This document shows, in pieces, positions 42,663 to 50,542 of a stretch of 64,000 nt of DNA. A program made the translations under genes and the position numbers. The notes beneath the pieces were generated by a model that was not told the origin of the DNA, did not search any database, and saw only the letters and a program-made list of their open reading frames with translations. This stretch comes from Oscillospiraceae bacterium (lineage in GTDB: Bacteria > Bacillota > Clostridia > Oscillospirales > Acutalibacteraceae): NCBI GenBank assembly GCA_015066245.1, contig SVOS01000001.1, positions 62,001 through 126,000 on the forward strand, in the 5' to 3' direction. Positions within the stretch are counted from its first letter, which is position 1; each line of letters begins with the position of its first letter.

Positions 42663-43229
42663 TTAATAGTTGTATCCAAGCTCAAAAGCTTTTTTGTTAA
42701 GCTCTACGAACCTCTCTGCAACTGTGGTTTCAATAGCTTCAATCCACTTGTCGTAGGAAATGTCGAAATACTTTGCAAGTCTGCCCATAAGCACAATGTT
42801 AACTGCCTTAGAAGAACCTGCCTCAGTTGCAAGAGAAAGTGCATCAAGAGCATCTACCTTGACTTTGGTACTTAACTCGTCAAGGATGTTTTCGGGGTAC
42901 TCTGCGGCACCTGTAATAACGGGCATAGGGTCAATCTGCTGGGTGTTTGTAATAATTACACCGTCTTTCTTGAGGTACTCAACCCATCTTGCAGCCTCAA
43001 GCTTTTCAAAAGATACGATACAATCTGCACCGCCCTTGTCAATTACGGGAGAGTAAACCTTTTCACCGCATCTTACGTATGTAACAACAGAGCCGCCTCT
43101 CTGGCTCATTCCGTGAACTTCGCTAACCTTAACGTCCAAGCCCTCGTTCATAAGAAGCTTGCCCAAAAGCTTGCTGGCAAGCAGCGAACCCTGGCCGCCA
43201 ACACCTACAATCATAATACTTTTATTCAT
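42663..43229 (-). CDS. iorB: Indolepyruvate oxidoreductase subunit beta
   Basis: A 188-residue gamma-type subunit of 2-oxoacid:ferredoxin oxidoreductases, with the opening MIVGVGGQGSLLASKLLGKLLM and HGMSQRGGSVVTYVR. I start at the ATG 43227-43229 (MNKSIM), 7 nt after GAGGTG; the track start GTG lies inside that site's context. With IorA it interconverts arylpyruvates and arylacetyl-CoA using ferredoxin. Confidence 0.93.
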   Translation of the reverse strand: MNKSIMIVGVGGQGSLLASKLLGKLLMNEGLDVKVSEVHGMSQRGGSVVTYVRCGEKVYSPVIDKGGADCIVSFEKLEAARWVEYLKKDGVIITNTQQIDPMPVITGAAEYPENILDELSTKVKVDALDALSLATEAGSSKAVNIVLMGRLAKYFDISYDKWIEAIETTVAERFVELNKKAFELGYNY

Positions 43230-43240
43230 TACAGCACACC

Positions 43241-44968
43241 TCACTCACAAATTGCATCAAATTTACAAAGCTGCTCGCAAACACCGCAACCAACACAGAG
43301 AGTTACGTCAATCTCTGCCTTGCCGCCGTGCATGCTGATAGCGGGACAGCCCAGCTTCATGCACATTTTGCAGGACTTACACTTGTCTCTGTCTACCTTA
43401 ACAGGGGGATTGAGCTTAACGCTCTTAAGAAGAACACAAGGTCTGCGGGAAATAATAACGGAAGGCTCCTCTGCGGCGAGTTCCTCTTTAACAGCCTGCT
43501 CGCACTCTTTAAGGTTATAGGGGTCTACAACTCTTACTCTGTTGATACCAACAGCTCTGCAAAGTGTCTCAAGGTCAATCTTTGCAGCAGGGTCGCCCTT
43601 GATGGAGTAGCCTGTTGTGGGGTTCTGCTGGTGACCTGTCATACCTGTAATGGAGTTATCAAGGATGATAACTGTGGAATTTGATGCGTTATATGCGATA
43701 TTGATAAGACCTGTAACGCCTGAGTGCATAAAGGTAGAGTCGCCGATTACACAAACGCTCTTGCCCTCGGTATCTTTACCGCCTGCTTTATTAAATCCGT
43801 GAAGACCGGAAACAGACGCGCCCATACAAAGTGTGGAGTCAAGAGCACTTAAGGGAGCCTGAGCACCTAAAGTATAACAGCCGATATCGCCTAAAACTGT
43901 AATCTTGTTCTTGGAAAGCACGTAGTACATGCCTCTGTGGGGACAGCCTGCACACATAACGGGAGGACGCATGGGAACCAAAGTTTCGATAGAGTCAAAC
44001 TCTGCAATCTCTTTGCCGAAAGCCTCTGCCACCATATTCTGAGAAAACTCGCCGATATTTGAGAACATCTCCTTGCCCTCAACCTCAAGGCCTAAGTTCT
44101 TAACATGGCTCTCGATAATGCCGTCAAGCTCCTCAACAATATAAAGCTTCTTAACTTTTGATGCAAAATTCTTGATTCTCTCAACAGGAAGAGGGTTAAT
44201 CATACCGATTTTGAGAACGCTTGCCTCGTTGCCGAAAACTTCCTTAACATACTGATATGAAGTGGAGCTTGTGATAATACCAATCTCGCCTGTACCCCAC
44301 TCCTCGCGGTTAAGGTCAGATGTTTCTGCAAGCTCTGTAAGCTTTCTTGTTCTCTCCTCAACAAAGGGATGACGCTTCTTCGCCATTGCAGGCATCATGA
44401 TGTATTTCTGCATATTCTTCTCGTAGGGCTTCATTTCAGGCACTACTCGCTCAGAAAGCTCTACAACACTCTGAGAATGTGCAACTCTTGTGCACATTTT
44501 AATAAGAACAGGAGTGTCATACTCCTCGGAAATTTCAAAAGCACGCTTTGTAAACTCAAGTGCCTCTTTAGAGTCAGAGGGCTCAAGCATAGGAACCTTT
44601 GCGGCGATTGCATAATGACGGGAGTCCTGCTCATTCTGAGAAGAATGCATGCCGGGGTCGTCAGCAACACAAACCACAAGACCGCCTGTAACACCTGTGT
44701 AAGAAAGTGTAAATAAGGGGTCAGCCGCTACGTTAAGACCTACGTGCTTCATAGCACAGCAAGCACGCTTGCCTCTTAAAGATGCACCGAAAGCAACCTC
44801 CATAGCCACCTTTTCGTTAGGCGCCCACTCACAATAAATATCATCGTATTTTGCGGCAAGCTCAGTAATCTCTGTACTGGGAGTACCGGGATAAGAGGAC
44901 ACAATCTCGCATCCTGCCTCGTAAAGACCGCGGGCAACAGCACCGTTGCCGATAAGTAATTCTTTCAT
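43241..44968 (-). CDS. iorA: Indolepyruvate ferredoxin oxidoreductase subunit alpha
   Basis: A 575-residue protein with a pyruvate-ferredoxin-type N-domain (GNGAVARGLYEAGCEIVSSYPGTPSTEI), a thiamine-diphosphate domain (GDSTFMHSGVTGLINIAYN with NSITGMTGHQQNP), and two 4Fe-4S clusters at the end (CKSCKMCMKLGCP; CVGCGVCEQLC). Standard length and order. Together with IorB, PaaK and the ACT protein it forms the arylpyruvate/arylacetate module. Confidence 0.96.
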   Translation of the reverse strand: MKELLIGNGAVARGLYEAGCEIVSSYPGTPSTEITELAAKYDDIYCEWAPNEKVAMEVAFGASLRGKRACCAMKHVGLNVAADPLFTLSYTGVTGGLVVCVADDPGMHSSQNEQDSRHYAIAAKVPMLEPSDSKEALEFTKRAFEISEEYDTPVLIKMCTRVAHSQSVVELSERVVPEMKPYEKNMQKYIMMPAMAKKRHPFVEERTRKLTELAETSDLNREEWGTGEIGIITSSTSYQYVKEVFGNEASVLKIGMINPLPVERIKNFASKVKKLYIVEELDGIIESHVKNLGLEVEGKEMFSNIGEFSQNMVAEAFGKEIAEFDSIETLVPMRPPVMCAGCPHRGMYYVLSKNKITVLGDIGCYTLGAQAPLSALDSTLCMGASVSGLHGFNKAGGKDTEGKSVCVIGDSTFMHSGVTGLINIAYNASNSTVIILDNSITGMTGHQQNPTTGYSIKGDPAAKIDLETLCRAVGINRVRVVDPYNLKECEQAVKEELAAEEPSVIISRRPCVLLKSVKLNPPVKVDRDKCKSCKMCMKLGCPAISMHGGKAEIDVTLCVGCGVCEQLCKFDAICE

Positions 44969-44992
44969 TTCAATTCTCCTATATGTAAAGTC

Positions 44993-46537
44993 TTAGTCCT
45001 CAAGACTGTTTTTTGCTTTAACCGTTACGGTTTTCTCGTAGCACGAGAATTTCTCGTCAACCGCTTTCATATCAGGCTTCTTTGTTAAAAGGCTTATTAC
45101 AACCACAAGAATAATACCCATGAACATCGCCATAACACCTACGTTTGAAGATGACTGTAAAATCTTGGGTAAAACCGCGATATTGCCCGAAAGCTTCAAG
45201 GTCATAAATGTTACGTTTACCACAACGCTGAAAATAAAGCTTGCCCAGACAGAAGGCTTTGTGGCACGTTTCCAGTAAAGGCCCAGCATAAAGGGACCCA
45301 GAAAAGCACCGCTCATTGTACCCCAGGATATACCCATAAGGTCGGCAATAAATGCTACCTTTGTATTTGCCTGCATAATTGCAATACCTGCAGAAACAAT
45401 AATAAAGAATACAATAAACACACGCATGTATCGCATTTTAGATGCCTCTTTCATCTTGCCGCCCTTGAGAGGATTAACAAAATCCAGAGTAAGAGTAGAG
45501 CTTGATGTAAGCACCAGAGAAGAAAGTGTAGACATAGAAGCCGCAAGCACCAGCATAATTACAAGTGCAATTACAACATCTGAAAGATTTGAAAGCATCT
45601 CGGGAATAATGCTGTCATACTGGCCGTTGAACTCGCCTTCTTTAAAGAAGAGTCTGCCAAATCCGCCTAAGAAGTAACATCCGCCTGCAACGATAACTGC
45701 AAAAACAGTAGAAACAATTGTGCCGGTCTTAATAGCCTTTTCGTCCTTGATGGCATAGAATTTGCCAATCATCTGGGGAAGTCCCCAGGTGCCCAAAGAG
45801 GTAAGAAGCACTACACCTAAAAGTGCCACAGGGTCAGGGCCAAAGAAGGATGTAAATCCGCCCTCTGAGACAGTGTCTGTAGAAATCTGAGAAAGCCTAT
45901 CAACACTGCTCTGAAGTCCGCCGTGAACATCAAGCACCGCAAATACAACCACAACTATGCCCACAAGCATAATCACGCCCTGCACCGCACTGTTTAAGGC
46001 TGTACCCATATAACCCGAAAGCACAACATACATAGCAGTAACCAAAGCCATAGCCACAACACAAACCCAATAAGGAACACCAAAGCTCATCTCAAAAAGC
46101 CTTGAAAGTCCGTTGTAAAGAGAAGCCGTGTAGGGTATCATAAAGATAAACACAATAGCAGAAGCTACGATTTTTAGAGCCTTGGAGTCGTATCTTTTCT
46201 CAAAGAAATCAGGCATTGTTGCACTACCTAAATGCTGAGTCATTACTCGTGTACGTCTGCCCAACACCTTCCATGCAAGATAAGAGCCTATAAAGGCATT
46301 GCCAAGACCTATCCACGTAGAAGCAAGACCGAAATTCCATCCGAACTGACCTGCATATCCTACAAAAATAACCGCCGAAAAGTACGACGTACCAAAAGAA
46401 AATGCAGTCAGCCAAGGACCTACCGATCTGCCGCCTAAAACAAATCCGTTTACATCCGTTGCTTTTTTTCGGCTATATATACCGATTCCGATAGTAATTA
46501 TCAGAAAAAGCAGGATAAAAAGGATTTTTATTACCAT
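44993..46537 (-). CDS. Sodium:solute symporter family transporter
   Basis: A 514-residue SSS-family protein with about 13 helices. Family features include GFVLGGRSVGPWLTAFSFG near the N-terminus and ALVIMLVLAASMSTLSSLVL with conserved Ser residues, which form the second sodium site in this family. It is first in the operon with iorA, iorB, paaK and the ACT gene, so its substrate is probably an aryl acid or aromatic amino acid; sequence alone does not show which. Confidence 0.9.
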   Translation of the reverse strand: MVIKILFILLFLIITIGIGIYSRKKATDVNGFVLGGRSVGPWLTAFSFGTSYFSAVIFVGYAGQFGWNFGLASTWIGLGNAFIGSYLAWKVLGRRTRVMTQHLGSATMPDFFEKRYDSKALKIVASAIVFIFMIPYTASLYNGLSRLFEMSFGVPYWVCVVAMALVTAMYVVLSGYMGTALNSAVQGVIMLVGIVVVVFAVLDVHGGLQSSVDRLSQISTDTVSEGGFTSFFGPDPVALLGVVLLTSLGTWGLPQMIGKFYAIKDEKAIKTGTIVSTVFAVIVAGGCYFLGGFGRLFFKEGEFNGQYDSIIPEMLSNLSDVVIALVIMLVLAASMSTLSSLVLTSSSTLTLDFVNPLKGGKMKEASKMRYMRVFIVFFIIVSAGIAIMQANTKVAFIADLMGISWGTMSGAFLGPFMLGLYWKRATKPSVWASFIFSVVVNVTFMTLKLSGNIAVLPKILQSSSNVGVMAMFMGIILVVVISLLTKKPDMKAVDEKFSCYEKTVTVKAKNSLED

Positions 46538-46597
46538 ATTTATCCACTTCTTTCAAAATATTCGCAAAACACCTGGATTTTGCTAAAATGATATTAT

Positions 46598-46626
46598 ATT
46601 ATACCAAAATCTGAGGATAAGCACAA
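46598..46626 (-). promoter_or_regulatory. Promoter of the aryl-acid operon
   Basis: Minus strand TTGTGC, 17 nt, TATAAT, with an extended -10 (TGG before TATAAT). Confidence 0.65.
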
Positions 46627-46695
46627 GTATTTTTGCAGGATTTGTAAGATAAATTTGCAAAATACAGGGTGTAAAACCTTTCCTATCAAAAAAAG

Positions 46696-46724
46696 TTGAC
46701 ATAGATTGCAAGTTGGTTTATAAT
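46696..46724 (+). promoter_or_regulatory. Consensus promoter of the metY attenuator and operon
   Basis: TTGACA, 17 nt, TATAAT: both hexamers are perfect consensus. Transcription should start near 46731, only about 10 nt before the leader-peptide ribosome binding site. Confidence 0.85.
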
Positions 46725-46753
46725 GAACTCAAGTTTTGCAGGAGGACACCAAA

Positions 46754-46813
46754 ATGAAAAGTTTATATGTAAACTACAATATGATGATGTGCACCTGTGC
46801 CTTCAAAAACTGA
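46754..46813 (+). CDS. Met/Cys-rich leader peptide of the metY operon
   Basis: A 19-codon frame, too short for the ORF track: MKSLYVNYNMMMCTCAFKN. It has a strong ribosome binding site, AGGAGG, 8 nt before the ATG, and lies directly downstream of a consensus promoter. Residues 10-15 are three consecutive Met then Cys-Thr-Cys, that is, the end products of the pathway encoded downstream. The last Cys codon and following codons (46798-46809) overlap one arm of an antiterminator. This is the design of a ribosome-mediated transcription attenuator sensing charged Met- and Cys-tRNA. Translation has not been shown, but every element is in place. Confidence 0.85.
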   Translation: MKSLYVNYNMMMCTCAFKN

Positions 46814-46848
46814 TTGAGTCTTTTGATTTATTCTGATTTTTGAGGGCA
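46798..46848 (+). promoter_or_regulatory. Predicted antiterminator stem of the metY attenuator
   Basis: TGCCTTCAAAAA (46798-46809) pairs with TTTTTGAGGGCA (46837-46848) over 12 bp with one G-U pair. The 3' arm includes GGCA (46845-46848), the base of the terminator, so the two structures exclude each other. A ribosome that reaches the stop codon (46811) would cover the 5' arm; one stalled at the Met codons (46781-46789) would leave most of it free. Confidence 0.8.
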
Positions 46849-46880
46849 GATACCCGTTTAAAGGGTTTCTGCCTTTTCTT
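46845..46880 (+). terminator. Attenuator terminator upstream of metY
   Basis: Stem GGCAGA-T-ACCC/GGGT-T-TCTGCC (10 bp, one T-T mismatch, loop GTTTAAA) followed by TTTTCTTATTT. It lies between the leader peptide and metY, 34 nt before the metY start, so it can only act as a conditional terminator. Confidence 0.85.
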
Positions 46881-46906
46881 ATTTAATCTTTAAGGAGGAA
46901 GATACG

Positions 46907-48190
46907 ATGAGTAATTTCAGTATCGATACCAAATGCGTTCAGGGCGGCTATACACCCTCAAACGGCGAACCTCGCCAGATTCCCATTGTGCAGAGCACTA
47001 CTTTCAAATATGCAACTTCAGAAGCAATGGGCAAGCTTTTTGATCTTGAGGCAGAGGGATATTTTTACACCCGACTTCAGAACCCCACCAATGACACAGT
47101 TGCTAAGAAAATCTGCGAGCTTGAGGGCGGTTCTGCCGCAATGCTTACTTCCTCAGGTCAGGCAGCAAGCTTTTTCAGCATTTTTAATATTGCAGGTGCA
47201 GGAGACCACGTTGTTGCTTCCTCTGCAATTTACGGTGGAACATATAACCTCTTTGCAGTTACAATGAAGCGTATGGGCATCGACTTTACCTTTGTTGCTC
47301 CCGACTGCTCTGAGGATGAGCTTAACGCAGCTTTTAAGCCTAACACAAAGGCACTTTTCGGTGAGACTATTGCAAACCCCGCTTTAGTTGTTATTGATAT
47401 CGAAAAGTTCGCAAAGGCCGCACACAGCCACGGTGTTCCCCTTATTATCGACAACACCTTTGCAACTCCCGTTAACTGCAGACCTATTGAATGGGGTGCA
47501 GATATTGTTATTCACTCCACCACAAAATATATGGACGGCCACGGTGTAAGCGTTGGCGGATGTATTGTTGACTCGGGCAAATTTGACTGGACAAAATATC
47601 CCGACAAGTTCCCCGGTCTTTGCACTCCTGATGAAAGCTACCACGGCGTAACATATACAGAGAGATTTGGTTTAGAGGGTGCTTATATCACAAAGGCAAC
47701 TGCTCAGCTTATGAGAGATTTCGGATGTATCCAGTCTCCTCAGCATGCTTTCTACATCAACATGGGCCTCGAGAGCCTTCACCTGAGAATGAAGCAGCAC
47801 TGTGCAAACGGTCTTGCTGTTGCAAAATACCTTCAGAACCACCCCAAGGTTGCTTGGGTGCGTTTCCCCCACCTTGAGGGCGATGCTTCCTTCGAGCTTG
47901 CTCAGAAATATATGCCCAATGGCGGTTGCGGTGTAGTATCCTTCGGCGTTAAGGGCGGAAGAGCTGCTGCAGAAACCTTTATGAAAAATCTTAAGATTGC
48001 CGCAATCGAAACCCACGTTGCAGATGCACGTACCTGCTGCCTGCATCCTGCCAGCGCTACCCACAGACAGATGAACGACGATGAGCTTACTGCTGCAGGT
48101 ATTTCTCCTGATTTAGTTCGTTTCTCCTGCGGTATCGAAGGTGCCGACGACCTTATCGCTGACATCGAAAACGCACTCGCTCAGGTTTAA
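46907..48190 (+). CDS. metY: O-acetylhomoserine aminocarboxypropyltransferase (sulfhydrylase)
   Basis: A 427-residue PLP enzyme of the Cys/Met metabolism family that makes homocysteine from O-acetylhomoserine and sulfide, or related exchanges. The PLP lysine is in VIHSTTKYMDGHG; FYTRLQNPTNDTVAKKICELEGG and SSGQAASFFSI are family motifs. The long form (427 residues) fits MetY, not MetB/MetC. ATG follows AAGGAGG. It precedes metA, so this pair provides the acetylhomoserine route to homocysteine under control of the Met/Cys attenuator. Confidence 0.95.
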   Translation: MSNFSIDTKCVQGGYTPSNGEPRQIPIVQSTTFKYATSEAMGKLFDLEAEGYFYTRLQNPTNDTVAKKICELEGGSAAMLTSSGQAASFFSIFNIAGAGDHVVASSAIYGGTYNLFAVTMKRMGIDFTFVAPDCSEDELNAAFKPNTKALFGETIANPALVVIDIEKFAKAAHSHGVPLIIDNTFATPVNCRPIEWGADIVIHSTTKYMDGHGVSVGGCIVDSGKFDWTKYPDKFPGLCTPDESYHGVTYTERFGLEGAYITKATAQLMRDFGCIQSPQHAFYINMGLESLHLRMKQHCANGLAVAKYLQNHPKVAWVRFPHLEGDASFELAQKYMPNGGCGVVSFGVKGGRAAAETFMKNLKIAAIETHVADARTCCLHPASATHRQMNDDELTAAGISPDLVRFSCGIEGADDLIADIENALAQV

Positions 48191-48286
48191 GCGGATTATC
48201 TCCCGCAGGGCAATTCGCCTTTGGATAGGTTCGTATTAACGCCAACTCCCATTAACGGCAGGTTGGTTTTATGAGAAACCCTCATC

Positions 48287-48311
48287 GTAGGGGCGATTCG
48301 TGAATTGCCCG
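48287..48311 (+). repeat. REP-like palindrome, copy 3
   Basis: GTAGGGGCGATTCGTGAATT followed by GCCCG. With the next copy it forms a composite bounded by GTAGGGG and CCCCTAC. A further partial unit (GGGCAATTCGCC) lies near 48208. Confidence 0.75.
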
Positions 48312-48340
48312 TTTAACGCTTAATATGTCAGCATCGTTTT

Positions 48341-48365
48341 CGGGAGGTTCACAAGCCTCCCCTAC
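48341..48365 (+). repeat. REP-like palindrome, copy 4
   Basis: CGGGAGGTTCACAAGCCTCC followed by CCTAC, 29 nt after copy 3, inside the metY-metA gap. Confidence 0.75.
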
Positions 48366-48397
48366 CATAACACTTCAACAACAGGGAGGTTTTAATC

Positions 48398-49324
48398 ATG
48401 CCAATCAAAATTCCCAACGAGCTTCCTGCTACAAAAACTTTATTTGAAGAAAATATTTTTGCCATAACCGAAACAAGGGCTTTGACTCAGGATATCCGTC
48501 CTCTGCAGATTGTTGTGCTTAACCTTATGCCCACAAAGGTAGAGACCGAAACTCAGCTTGCCCGTCTTTTGGGTAACACACCTCTTCAGGTGGATTTGGA
48601 GCTTATCCACACTGCTACCCACAAGTCAAAGAACGTGGACTCTGACCATCTCTTAAGCTTTTACAAGACTTTTGACGAGATAAAGCACCGCAAGTTTGAC
48701 GGTATGATTATCACAGGTGCCCCTGTTGAGCATCTTGAGTTTGAGGATGTTGAGTACTGGGATGAGCTTTGTGAAATTATGGAGTGGACCAAAACCAACG
48801 TTACCTCAACCTTTCACATCTGTTGGGGTGCTCAGGCAGGTCTTTACTACCATTACGGAATCAAAAAGTATCCTCTCCCCAAAAAGCTGTTTGGTATCTT
48901 TAAACACACTCTGGATTACAAGCGTTCAATGCTTTTTAGAGGCTCTGACGATGAGTTCTGGGTGCCTCAGTCACGCCACACTACTGTAAGACGCGAGGAC
49001 ATTGAGGCTGTAGAGGAGCTTAAAATCCTTTCTTCGTCAGAAGAAACAGGCGTGTACGCCATTGCTACCGCAAAGGGCAGACAGATTTTCATTACAGGTC
49101 ACTCCGAATATGACAGAGATACCCTCAAAAAAGAGTATTTAAGAGACAAAAACTTAGGCAAGCCCATTGACCTGCCTAAGAATTACTTCCCCGATGATGA
49201 CGACACAAAAGACCCCGTAATCAAATGGAGAAGCCACTCAAGTCTTCTTTACTCCAACTGGCTCAATTACTTTGTGTACCAGACAACCCCCTACAACATC
49301 AACGAAATTGATTCTATAAAATAA
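48398..49324 (+). CDS. metA: Homoserine O-acetyltransferase (MetA/MetAS family)
   Basis: A 308-residue homoserine acyltransferase. The nucleophile Cys is in [15 protein letters not shown], the catalytic His in [13 protein letters not shown]. The acyl-CoA specificity position, Gly in the succinyl enzyme of E. coli, is Glu here ([15 protein letters not shown]), which in studied Bacillus enzymes gives acetyl-CoA use. That matches its partner metY, which consumes O-acetylhomoserine. The gap from metY carries two REP-like hairpins and no clear terminator, so the two genes are probably cotranscribed. ATG follows GGGAGG. Confidence 0.94.
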   Translation: MPIKIPNELPATKTLFEENIFAITETRALTQDIRPLQIVVLNLMPTKVETETQLARLLGNTPLQVDLELIHTATHKSKNVDSDHLLSFYKTFDEIKHRKFDGMIITGAPVEHLEFEDVEYWDELCEIMEWTKTNVTSTFHICWGAQAGLYYHYGIKKYPLPKKLFGIFKHTLDYKRSMLFRGSDDEFWVPQSRHTTVRREDIEAVEELKILSSSEETGVYAIATAKGRQIFITGHSEYDRDTLKKEYLRDKNLGKPIDLPKNYFPDDDDTKDPVIKWRSHSSLLYSNWLNYFVYQTTPYNINEIDSIK

Positions 49325-49328
49325 GCAA

Positions 49329-49355
49329 AACGCCTTCCGAACTTCGGAAGGCGTT
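49329..49355. terminator. Bidirectional terminator after metA
   Basis: Inverted repeat AACGCCTTCCGAA/TTCGGAAGGCGTT, followed by ATTTATTTA on the plus strand and TTTTGC on the minus strand. Confidence 0.8.
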
Positions 49356-49357
49356 AT

Positions 49358-50530
49358 TTATTTAAGCAAGTATTGTCCCAGTTCTTCTCGGTTTGATACG
49401 TCAAGCTTTTCGTATGTAACCGAAAGATGATGCTTGACCATTCGGGTGGAAATTTCAAGATGGGCGGCTATCTCTTTGACCGACCAGCCGCGGTTGAAAA
49501 GCATAGCAACAACAAACTCATTGGCAGAAAGATTCACTGTCACCTTGCTGTTGGTGATTTCATTATGAAGCATTCTCCAACCTGTGCTGAAGTCCCTCAC
49601 CTGGCTGACTATATCGCTGTATGACTCTTTAAAATCAGACTTAAGCTCTGCTTCGATTATGCCCTGCAACAACCCGTGATGCTCAACAAAGGGCTGATAA
49701 AACTTCTCTCTCAAGGCAATTCGGTTGATATCATTAAAGCTTTTTTTGGCGTTAACACTTTCCTTAAGCGCCATATAGCAAACGCTTTTAATCAGCTTCA
49801 GGTACAAAGATGCCACAGGAAAATCTCCCTGCCTCATAGCAAGGCAAATATCCGCCACACCTATTGCACGGTTGTACTCCTTGTTAAGATACAACCTGTG
49901 GGCAATTATATATGCAGAAAAAAGCCTTAATCCCTCAGGAAGCTCAGCCATAACAGACTCAAGAGCAGGCAAGCCCCCGATTTCTCTGTGCAAAAGCACC
50001 ACGGTAGCTGTACCCACAAACACCGCAAAAGCTCTGAGCTTAGGAGAATCGTTTATCTCCAGGGCACTTTTAACGCATTTTTCGGTATTTGCAAGACTAA
50101 AACGCACAAGATGACTTTTGCAGGACTTAAGACTTGCAAAGGTATAGATAAAATTAGCCGAAAGCCTGAGGCCGTAGTCGTAACTGTCAAGATAAGGCTC
50201 CAGGATTTCCATCGCCTTGTCGGTGTTGCCTCTATAATAGCAATACTCAGCTTCGGCGATTGCTCTGTCATCGCTGTCCTGAAAACTTTCAATAAGTTTT
50301 CTGCATGATCCGGGAACAAAAGTATTGGAAAGCAAGGGCATAACAGGATGGACACAAAGGTCGACCTGATTATTGCAAACCGCCTGAGGGCCTTTTGTGC
50401 CTGCAGGGATAAGCCACTGTCTGCCCATTTGCTTTGCACCGGGGATTTTTCCTTCTTTTGCCCATTTCTGGACTGCTCTCGCAGTTACTCCAAGTCTTTG
50501 GGCGGTTGATGATGCCGATTCATATTCCAC
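49358..50530 (-). CDS. Transcriptional regulator with HTH domains at both ends
   Basis: A 390-residue protein. The N-terminus (ESASSTAQRLGVTARAVQKWAKEGKIPGAKQMGRQWLIP) is a MerR/excisionase-like helix-turn-helix, and the C-terminus (LSANEFVVAMLFNRGWSVKEIAAHLEISTRMVKHHLSVTYEKL) is a LuxR-type one. The 250 residues between look all-helical, TPR-like. Having a different DNA-binding domain at each end is unusual. The GTG start follows GGGGAT. It begins 12 nt after the frameshifted ABC exporter gene and probably shares its transcript, so it may regulate that exporter. Confidence 0.8.
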   Translation of the reverse strand: MEYESASSTAQRLGVTARAVQKWAKEGKIPGAKQMGRQWLIPAGTKGPQAVCNNQVDLCVHPVMPLLSNTFVPGSCRKLIESFQDSDDRAIAEAEYCYYRGNTDKAMEILEPYLDSYDYGLRLSANFIYTFASLKSCKSHLVRFSLANTEKCVKSALEINDSPKLRAFAVFVGTATVVLLHREIGGLPALESVMAELPEGLRLFSAYIIAHRLYLNKEYNRAIGVADICLAMRQGDFPVASLYLKLIKSVCYMALKESVNAKKSFNDINRIALREKFYQPFVEHHGLLQGIIEAELKSDFKESYSDIVSQVRDFSTGWRMLHNEITNSKVTVNLSANEFVVAMLFNRGWSVKEIAAHLEISTRMVKHHLSVTYEKLDVSNREELGQYLLK

Positions 50531-50542
50531 AACAACATCCCC

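Noticed and set aside
46725-46906. SAM riboswitch or T-box upstream of metY
   Set aside because: The leader is too short, lacks the SAM-I four-way junction and the T-box AGGGUGGNACCGCG sequence; the leader peptide and its stems explain the region.
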